A stretch of 8,621 nt of DNA, taken from contig JAIXVO010000591.1 in NCBI GenBank assembly GCA_027482985.1, positions 1-8,621 on the forward strand. Reading direction: 5' to 3'. Shown one piece after another: positions 1 through 5,782 of this stretch. The notes under the pieces were generated by a model, which was not told the origin of the DNA, made no database searches, and was given only the letters and a program-made list of their open reading frames with translations. Position 1 is the stretch's first letter. Each line of letters opens with the position of its first letter. Both the position numbers and the translations under genes were made by a program. The stretch is from Cyanobacteriota bacterium (lineage in GTDB: Bacteria > Cyanobacteriota > Cyanobacteriia > Leptolyngbyales > Leptolyngbyaceae).

Positions 1-2
1 TC

Positions 3-2426
3 TCGTTGTGGACTGAGGAGGATGAGTTTGTGCAGTGCGTGGGGTTGCATGATGCCGCCCATCCAGGGCAGTTTTTGCTGGGGAAGGGGGCGATCGCCCA
101 GTCGTCTAATGCCTTGGTCCAAGATCTGCACTCGCCAGATGCCGCGATCGCGATCACCGAGGATAGTGCCCGCTTGATGCCGCAGTCGAAAGTGCCGATT
201 GAGCGGAATCCCGTCTTGAAGCAATTAATTCTGACGAAACAACCCGTCGTGCTGAACGACCTCAGCCTGTACCCGGAAATGACCACGACGGAAGAATCCT
301 TTCGGCATTCCACGCGCGCCCTTTTAGTGGTGCCCTTACTCTCGGATGGCAAAATCATTGGCAGTATTTCCCTGCGGCAGAATCATCAAGCCCGCCGCTG
401 GTTACTGTCTGACATCGAGTTAGCGCAAGCGGTGGCTTCGCAGGCGGCGATCGCGGTGCAACAGGCGCGACTCTACCAAAAAACCCGCCAACAGGCAGAA
501 CAATTACTGGAACTGGATCGGCAAAAGACCGAATTTTTCCAAAATATTTCCCATGAATTCCGCACGCCATTAACGCTGACGATCGGCCCGCTGGAAGGGG
601 CTGTAGCCAAAGCGCAAGGGTTATCTCACGAACAATCGGTGATTGCCCTACGGAATTCTCGCCGCTTGCTCCGCTTGGTGAATCAATTGCTCGATTTGCA
701 ACGGTTGGATGCCGGCCGGATGCAGCCGAGTTTTCGCCCATGCGATCTGGTGGAATTTGTCAGCCAGACGGTAGACTCTTTTCGCCCCTATTGCGATCGC
801 AAAGGGATTCAACTCCTGACCCAATTAGACACCTGCCCACTGGTCTATTTAGACCTGGAGAAATTTGACAAGGTGTTGTATAACCTGCTATCCAATGCCA
901 TGAAGTTTACGCCAGCAGGAGGCAATATTTCGATCACCTTAACGCCAGCGGGAGATCATTGCTTGCTGCAAGTGATTGATACGGGCATTGGCATTCGGCC
1001 CGACCAGATTCCGCACCTGTTTGAACGCTTTCGGCAGGCAGAAGGGTCAGCCAATCGCAGTTACGAAGGTAGCGGTTTAGGGTTAGCCCTGGTCAAAGAA
1101 CTGGTCGAACTGCATGGTGGTCAGATTGCGGTGGAGTCCACCTACGGGGCGGGATCAACCTTCACTGTGTGGGTGCAGACCGGAGTTGCCCATTTGCCCC
1201 CACAACAGGTGATTGCGGTGCAGGCCGAATTGCAACAAAATCGGGCGGCGATCGAACTAGCTGATATTGAAGCCGACTTACAAGACGATCTCACCGATGC
1301 GGACACTGTGCTGCCGGGATCCGTCTCGCTCGCCGCTGCTACTGACGATCCCCATGTGCCGACGGCTGCGCGCGTGTTGATTGTGGATGACAATCCGGAT
1401 GTGCGGGCTTATGTGTCTGGGATTTTGCGCGATCGCGGCTACCAGGTCATGACGGCTCGGAATGGGGCTGAAGGGCTGAGTCTGGTGCGATCGCACTCAC
1501 CACAGTTAGTGGTGACGGATTTGATGATGCCGCAGGTGTCTGGGTTAGATTTGATCCGCTTAATGCGGCAGGACGAGACCCTGTGCGGGATTCCCATCAT
1601 TTTGCTGACGGCGAAAGCGAATGAAGATACCCGGATTGAAGGCGTGGAGCAAGGAGCCGATGCGTACCTGGCAAAACCCTTCAACGATCGCGAATTGCTG
1701 GCGGAAGTGCGCAATTTGCTGGCACTCAAAGCGAATGAACAACGAGTGGCCGAACTCAATCAATACTTAACGGGTTCCGTCCTCAAGCGCTTTTTGCCCA
1801 TGTCGTTGGTGGAACGAGCTGCCAAAGGCGAACTGGTCTTAGATTTACGTCCGGAACCGCGGCTGATGACGGTTCTATTTAGCGATATTGTCGGCTTTAC
1901 GCAATTGTCGAATACGTTGCGATCGCGCCGAGTAGCAGAATTGCTGAATGAATACCTGGCCGCCATGACCCAAATTATTTTTGACAATGGGGGCACGATC
2001 GACAAATTTATGGGCGATGCCATTCTGGCGTTATTTGGGGCACCGGAAGAACTTACGCCTAACGAGCAGGTGCGCCGGGCGATCGCAGCGGCGCGTGGGA
2101 TGCGGCGATCGCTCACCGAACTGAATCAACGCTGGCATGCCCAGGGCATTAACCAGGTGCAGTTCCGCTGTGGGATTCATCAAGGCACTGCTGTGGTGGG
2201 GATGTTTGGCTCACCAGAGCGATCGGACTACACCGCGATCGGCCCCAGCGTCAATATTGCTGCCCGGATCCAGGAAGCGGCTGACCCAGATTGTATTCTG
2301 GTGTCTGCCGCAGTCGCCGATTATTTGGAAGAAGAAGAAATTATTAAATTTAGTCCTTTAAAGCTAAAAGGGGTGGATGAAACGGTTTTAACCTTTGCTG
2401 TTAAACCGGAAGCCACCCACCCTTAA
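3..2426 (+). CDS. Hybrid GAF-histidine kinase-receiver-adenylate cyclase (CyaC-like), 5' end outside window
   Basis: This is a cytoplasmic phosphorelay protein fused to a class III adenylate cyclase, which would make cAMP from ATP. Numbering from the TTG codon at position 6: a GAF domain to about residue 155, then a short coiled coil. HisKA has His183 in SHEFRTP. The HATPase has N box Asn297, DTGIGI at 325-330 and GSGLGL at 355-360. The receiver has Asp461/Asp462, phospho-acceptor Asp505, Thr535 and Lys557. A helical linker (about 575-615) leads to the cyclase, with metal-binding Asp627 and Asp671, purine-selecting Lys667 and Thr743, and catalytic Asn750 and Arg754, so all key residues are present. 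The Lys/Thr pair is the class IIIb pattern, which in the family includes bicarbonate-responsive cyanobacterial CyaC. The reading frame is open to the left edge and begins inside the GAF domain, so TTG at 6 is not the real start; more sensor domains probably lie upstream. The GAF lacks the Cys motifs of bilin-binding domains. The function is firm; the CyaC identity is an inference. Confidence 0.93.
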   Translation, partial: SLWTEEDEFVQCVGLHDAAHPGQFLLGKGAIAQSSNALVQDLHSPDAAIAITEDSARLMPQSKVPIERNPVLKQLILTKQPVVLNDLSLYPEMTTTEESFRHSTRALLVVPLLSDGKIIGSISLRQNHQARRWLLSDIELAQAVASQAAIAVQQARLYQKTRQQAEQLLELDRQKTEFFQNISHEFRTPLTLTIGPLEGAVAKAQGLSHEQSVIALRNSRRLLRLVNQLLDLQRLDAGRMQPSFRPCDLVEFVSQTVDSFRPYCDRKGIQLLTQLDTCPLVYLDLEKFDKVLYNLLSNAMKFTPAGGNISITLTPAGDHCLLQVIDTGIGIRPDQIPHLFERFRQAEGSANRSYEGSGLGLALVKELVELHGGQIAVESTYGAGSTFTVWVQTGVAHLPPQQVIAVQAELQQNRAAIELADIEADLQDDLTDADTVLPGSVSLAAATDDPHVPTAARVLIVDDNPDVRAYVSGILRDRGYQVMTARNGAEGLSLVRSHSPQLVVTDLMMPQVSGLDLIRLMRQDETLCGIPIILLTAKANEDTRIEGVEQGADAYLAKPFNDRELLAEVRNLLALKANEQRVAELNQYLTGSVLKRFLPMSLVERAAKGELVLDLRPEPRLMTVLFSDIVGFTQLSNTLRSRRVAELLNEYLAAMTQIIFDNGGTIDKFMGDAILALFGAPEELTPNEQVRRAIAAARGMRRSLTELNQRWHAQGINQVQFRCGIHQGTAVVGMFGSPERSDYTAIGPSVNIAARIQEAADPDCILVSAAVADYLEEEEIIKFSPLKLKGVDETVLTFAVKPEATHP
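2383..2408 (-). terminator. Weak candidate terminator hairpin downstream of the metallothionein gene
   Basis: A stem of nine pairs with one bulged base joins 2383-2392 to 2400-2408 around a 7-nt loop. Read on the minus strand it is followed by only three T residues. It lies 62 nt beyond the metallothionein stop codon and inside the 3' end of the cyclase gene. The stem is AT-rich in part and the T tract is short, so termination here is uncertain. The structure may be chance within coding DNA. Confidence 0.2.
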
Positions 2427-2469
2427 GCATCATTTGCTAGTCTATGCCAGCAGCGGAGCGATCACCAAT

Positions 2470-2634
2470 TTAGCAACCACAACCAGAATGCCCACAACCT
2501 TTACTATCAACATGGCCATTCGCACAGGCTTCACTACAGAAGTATTGGCCATTTTTTTCGACCGCACCCGCATCCGGATTGACGATGCACAGGCAAGTTT
2601 CACAAGCACATTTCATTTGCGTCACAGTGGTCAT
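2470..2634 (-). CDS. smtA: Cyanobacterial metallothionein, SmtA/BmtA family (54 aa)
   Basis: The gene encodes a small cytosolic protein that binds zinc and cadmium through Cys thiolates and His, buffering and detoxifying the metals. Translating the minus strand from ATG at 2634-2632 gives 54 residues beginning MTTVTQMKCACETCLC and ending CGHSGCGC, with a TAA stop at 2472-2470. There are nine Cys (9, 11, 14, 16, 33, 37, 47, 52, 54) and two His in ligand-like positions (41, 49), which matches the nine-Cys, two-His Zn4 cluster of Synechococcus SmtA. The central segment NGQYFCSEAC corresponds to the zinc-finger-like part of the fold. Length equals the family norm of about 55. A Shine-Dalgarno GAGGA (2645-2641) lies 6 nt before the ATG, which supports this start. 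The gene is convergent with the cyclase gene (43 nt between stop codons) and divergent from the PAS sensor. A SmtB-type operator directly upstream suggests metal-induced expression. The family call is very secure; metal preference is inferred from the family. Confidence 0.95.
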   Translation of the reverse strand: MTTVTQMKCACETCLCIVNPDAGAVEKNGQYFCSEACANGHVDSKGCGHSGCGC

Positions 2635-2663
2635 AGGAAATCCTCATTGAGTCTGTAATCGAA

Positions 2664-2669
2664 AGTATA
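2664..2669 (-). promoter_or_regulatory. Probable -10 box of the metallothionein promoter
   Basis: Minus-strand TATACT matches five of six bases of the TATAAT consensus and lies about 30 nt before the metallothionein start codon. The region 16-18 bp further upstream, where a -35 box would fall, has no good TTGACA match and is occupied by the inverted repeat. A repressor bound there would block RNA polymerase. The transcription start is not known from sequence. Confidence 0.6.
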
Positions 2670-2694
2670 ACATCTGAGCATATGTTCAGATGTT
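2669..2694. promoter_or_regulatory. SmtB/ArsR-family metalloregulator operator (12-2-12 type inverted repeat)
   Basis: The site is a dyad of two 13-bp arms centred between 2681 and 2682, with 12 of 13 positions paired; the only mismatch is G2678 against T2685. The half-sites read ATCTGAGCA and TGTTCAGAT around a TA centre. This fits the 12-2-12 inverted repeats (TGAACA and related half-sites) recognised by SmtB, ZiaR and similar zinc sensors of the ArsR family. In that family the apo-repressor binds and Zn(II) causes release. The dyad overlaps the last base of the -10 box and covers the expected -35 zone of the metallothionein gene, the usual position for repression. The structure is seen directly; the identity of the protein that binds is inferred. 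Confidence 0.85.
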
Positions 2695-2853
2695 GCGTTT
2701 TACAAATTGTTCGAATCTCTACGCAGATTCAGTCTAAAAATGCTACCCCTGAGAGAATTAAAGTTTGCTTTCCGCTAGGGAACAAAATAAATTGTTGCTT
2801 TAATGGAGTAAAGGCACCCAGTCGGTGATTCATTAATTCGTGAGCAAGATTTG
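2695..2853 (+). other. Non-coding upstream region of the PAS sensor gene
   Basis: Together with 2635-2694 this forms the divergent intergenic region. No ORF with recognisable content is found on either strand, and no smtB-like gene. It holds a perfect 6-bp-arm dyad at 2713-2730, described separately, and a 5-bp-arm dyad AACAA-N6-TTGTT at 2781-2796. A possible weak sensor promoter is TTGCTT (2765-2770) with TAAATT (2788-2793) at 17-bp spacing; this is too poor a match to call with confidence. The last in-frame stop before the sensor gene is TAA at 2833-2835. Confidence 0.5.
2713..2730. promoter_or_regulatory. Candidate second dyad in the divergent regulatory region
   Basis: GAATCT (2713-2718) and AGATTC (2725-2730) form a perfect inverted repeat with a 6-nt spacer. 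The right arm continues into AG, giving AGATTCAG, which resembles GATTCAG half-sites known in the Synechococcus smt operator region. Its centre is 40 bp from the centre of the main operator, close to four helical turns. It may be a secondary metalloregulator site or a site serving the divergent sensor gene. The spacing between the arms differs from the main operator, so the assignment is weak. Confidence 0.3.
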
Positions 2854-5775
2854 ATGAGCCAGTTACGACGCTTGTTGCGCTTCCAAAACATTCCCTTGGG
2901 AATTGTCTTAGTGGTACCGTTTGTTTTAGAGGTGATGGGGGCAGTAAGCTTAACCGCTTACCTTTCCTATCGGCATGGGCAGGCATCAAACAATGAAATG
3001 GCGCAACAGCTCATGGGAGAGCTGATCGATCGCCTTGATCGGAAGCTTACGCGTTATTTAGAACTGCCCGTGCAAGTGACCGAAGAGGTGAGCAATAATC
3101 TGAGTCTCGGCTTTGTGCCCACTCAAGATACTGCCAAGCTAGAACGCTACTTTCAGCAACGGTTAGAGCGGGTGAATCAAGGGGTACCAGCGTTAGAACT
3201 CTTGTTTCACAGCGATCACCAAAGCCATTTAGTCGCGGTCGAAGCTGCTACACCTGGTCTCTGGAACCTGTATCGCCGAAACGCCGCGACGCAGAACCAG
3301 TTAAGCAGCCGGTCGGTAGAAGTGAATGGGAAAGAGCCGCGATCGCTCTCTGTCACCCAGTTTGAATTGACCCAGGATCCTTTTCAGGAAAATGTTTGGC
3401 GAACTAAGGTGAAACAGGGCGCAACGGGGTTTTGGCAATTGATCGGGCGACCAGGAACGGAGCAGACGAAATTTTTCCTGACCTATCTACAACCCTTCCA
3501 AATTAACGCTCAAAAACACCCGGGAGTAGTCGGAGCCGCGATCGATCTGGAAAAAGTGAGTCAATTGTTGGATGTGGAAATGTCCACTCCAGGGCAGGCG
3601 TTTATTGTGGAATCGACTGGGGCACTGGTGGCGGCCACCAATGGTGAACCCTTTACCACCTTACAAAAATATGGGTCGCGCCCTGCTGCTGCCGCCTCAG
3701 TGCTGGAGACCATCCCACCCAGGCACCGAACGCGCTTGCTGGCGACTCGCAGTCCCAACGCCATCATTCGCCAGGCGGCTCAATATATCACCCAAGAACT
3801 GGGAGGGTTTAGTCAGATCAACCGCGCTCACCCCCTGACTTTTACAGTGCAAGGCAAGCCGTTCTATCTGCAGGTGACCCCGATCCGCACATCTGCTCCA
3901 CTGCACTGGGTGTTAGTGGTGGCCGTGCCCAAGTCTAACTTTGCGGCGCAGATGGAAGACCATTACCAGACGATGTTTTTGCTGTCGGGGGGCGCGTTAG
4001 TTGCCGCGATCGCCCTGGGCCTGGTGACAGCACGCCAAATTACTAAACCGATTCAGCGGCTGAATCATGCCAGTCAAGCATTGATGCTAGATAAGTTGGA
4101 TGAACCCGTGGAAGAACACTCCCGGATTCTAGAACTGGCGGTCATGGCGCATTCTTTCAATAAGATGACCGAACACTTGTTTGAATCTTTTGATCAAGTC
4201 AACCTGGCCTTGCAGGAATCCAAAGAAAAATTTACGACAATTTTCCGCACTAGCCCTGATCCGATCCTGATCACGACGCTCCCAGACGGCAAAATTCTGG
4301 AGGTGAATGAGAGTTTTTTGCGTCTGACGGGATACACCCAGGCAACCATTGTCAACTCCACTGCCATGGACTTAGGCTTGTGGAAGAATTTGGCAGATCG
4401 GCAAAAACTGCTGCAGGCGATCGAAGCGACGGGGCGTGTGTATAACCAGGAAGTGAACACGGTCAGTCAGCATGGGGTGGCGATGACCGTCCTATTGTCT
4501 TCCGAAAAGATTGAACTGGAGGGCAAACCCTGTTTGCTGACGATCGCCAAAGACATCACAGAGCGGAAACGGTTAGAAGAGGCGTTACGGCAGTCGGAGG
4601 CCAAACTCCAAGATGTCTTGAACAGTGCTGCCGCTGCCATTTGCTACTTCTATGTGGATGCCGGGGGCAGGCTGCAATCGGTCTACTTCTCGGCGGGGGC
4701 GCAGGCAGTCTTTGGGTATAACCCCGAAACCCTACTAGTGCGGCCAGGTGTATGGCAGCAGCGGGTGCACACCGACGATTGGCAGAACGTAGTGATGCCG
4801 GGGTTCAACCGAGTGGCAGCAGGGCAATCACTGGCGCTGGAATATCGGTATGACCATCCTGATGGGCGGTGGCGGTGGATTTCGGCGGATATTATTACTC
4901 GCTGGGATGAGCAGCAAGGGCGGTGGTTAGTGACTTCCGTGGAGTTTGATGTTACCGCCCGGAAGGAAGCTGAAGAAGCCTTGCGTTTGAGTGAAGAACG
5001 GTTTCGGATGGCGTTTGATTCGGCCATGATTGGGATGGACATTGCCGCGCCGGATGGGAAGTTGTTGAAGGTGAACCCAGCCTTGTGTCAGATGTTGGGT
5101 TACGCCGAAGCGGATTTGCTGCACTGTAGCTACCGCGATATTACCCATCCTGAAGATGCGGGTCTGGATCATGCGATGAACTTGAAAATTTTGCGCGGCG
5201 AGGTGCCCAGTGAAACGTTTGAGAAACGCTTTATTCACCGGGACGGACAAACAATTTGGACGCTGGTGAGTCTGGCGCTGGTGCGAAATTTCGAGCAGAA
5301 GCCCCTGTATTGGGTTGCACAAATTCAGGATATTACCGTCCGCAAACAAGTGGAACAGACCATGCGGGAAAGTGAATCGCGCTTTCGGGCGGTGTTTGAG
5401 ACGGCAGCGCTGGGCATTGCGATCGCCACCTTGCAGGGACATATTGTGGAAGCCAATGACACCTTCTGTGGCATTACCGGCTACGACAAGATCGCCTTAC
5501 AGCAAATGAAATTGCAGGATATTGTGCATCCAGATGACTTGTATCGCTGGTTGCGATTGATGCAAAATCTGGATAATCAATGGCTGGATCACCATCAAAT
5601 CAAAGCCTGCTGTGTGCGGAAGGATGGTGAATTTCAGTGGGTGCAATTGACAACCTTGTTGATCCGCGATGCCAGTCATAATCCCCAACATTTGGTTGTG
5701 CGGATCGAAGTCCTGCCCGTAACCATTCATCCTGCTATGAGCGACTTGACGGAAGTGGAAACCTGGCGGCAATAA
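2854..5775 (+). CDS. Membrane sensor protein: Cache-like domain, HAMP, four PAS domains, no output domain
   Basis: This is an inner-membrane signal sensor with unknown ligand and partner. Numbering from ATG 2854 (973 residues): a short basic N-terminus, TM1 at about 14-36, a periplasmic Cache-like region at about 40-365, TM2 at about 371-391, HAMP at about 392-446 (RQITKPIQRLNHA), then four PAS/PAC units at about 455-570, 582-703, 713-829 and 841-953. The first three end in DITERK, DVTARK or DITVRK, which lead into coiled-coil linkers. The fourth ends in an atypical tail and the protein stops 20 residues later, with no kinase, GGDEF, EAL or cyclase domain. A TTG at 2851 is an alternative start, but ATG is preferred; the Shine-Dalgarno is weak (GAG, 2842-2844). 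The stop lies 7 nt from the convergent uvrA stop. The domain calls are solid. Whether it is a natural PAS-only transmitter or a relic truncated at its 3' end is open. Confidence 0.92.
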   Translation: MSQLRRLLRFQNIPLGIVLVVPFVLEVMGAVSLTAYLSYRHGQASNNEMAQQLMGELIDRLDRKLTRYLELPVQVTEEVSNNLSLGFVPTQDTAKLERYFQQRLERVNQGVPALELLFHSDHQSHLVAVEAATPGLWNLYRRNAATQNQLSSRSVEVNGKEPRSLSVTQFELTQDPFQENVWRTKVKQGATGFWQLIGRPGTEQTKFFLTYLQPFQINAQKHPGVVGAAIDLEKVSQLLDVEMSTPGQAFIVESTGALVAATNGEPFTTLQKYGSRPAAAASVLETIPPRHRTRLLATRSPNAIIRQAAQYITQELGGFSQINRAHPLTFTVQGKPFYLQVTPIRTSAPLHWVLVVAVPKSNFAAQMEDHYQTMFLLSGGALVAAIALGLVTARQITKPIQRLNHASQALMLDKLDEPVEEHSRILELAVMAHSFNKMTEHLFESFDQVNLALQESKEKFTTIFRTSPDPILITTLPDGKILEVNESFLRLTGYTQATIVNSTAMDLGLWKNLADRQKLLQAIEATGRVYNQEVNTVSQHGVAMTVLLSSEKIELEGKPCLLTIAKDITERKRLEEALRQSEAKLQDVLNSAAAAICYFYVDAGGRLQSVYFSAGAQAVFGYNPETLLVRPGVWQQRVHTDDWQNVVMPGFNRVAAGQSLALEYRYDHPDGRWRWISADIITRWDEQQGRWLVTSVEFDVTARKEAEEALRLSEERFRMAFDSAMIGMDIAAPDGKLLKVNPALCQMLGYAEADLLHCSYRDITHPEDAGLDHAMNLKILRGEVPSETFEKRFIHRDGQTIWTLVSLALVRNFEQKPLYWVAQIQDITVRKQVEQTMRESESRFRAVFETAALGIAIATLQGHIVEANDTFCGITGYDKIALQQMKLQDIVHPDDLYRWLRLMQNLDNQWLDHHQIKACCVRKDGEFQWVQLTTLLIRDASHNPQHLVVRIEVLPVTIHPAMSDLTEVETWRQ

Positions 5776-5782
5776 CGTCTCC

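Noticed and set aside
6..8. TTG at position 6 as the start of the cyclase gene
   Set aside because: The frame is open to the window edge and the protein begins in the middle of a GAF domain, so the start is upstream.
6..470. A bilin-binding cyanobacteriochrome GAF domain
   Set aside because: The only Cys in the visible GAF part, Cys11, is near its start and not in a Cys-His or DxCF context, so there is no support for a chromophore.
2435..2452. Stem-loop between the cyclase and metallothionein stop codons as a bidirectional terminator
   Set aside because: The stem TGCTAG/CCAGCA has a mismatch, only five pairs and no T tract on either strand.
2395..2658. An 87-codon plus-strand ORF covering the metallothionein region
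   Set aside because: Its translation has no recognisable features and it is antisense to a complete metallothionein gene with a Shine-Dalgarno and operator.
2815..2827. CACC/GGTG hairpin upstream of the sensor gene as a riboswitch or attenuator
   Set aside because: It has only four base pairs, with no further structure or known riboswitch core around it.
2695..2853. A hidden smtB-like repressor gene in the divergent region
   Set aside because: Only about 160 bp are free, too short for a repressor of about 120 residues, and no helix-turn-helix or Cys/His motif is visible in the translations.
4194..5442. Long minus-strand ORFs opposite the PAS gene (88, 119 and 171 codons)
   Set aside because: They overlap strongly conserved PAS coding sequence and their translations show no domain or motif; they are shadows of the real gene.
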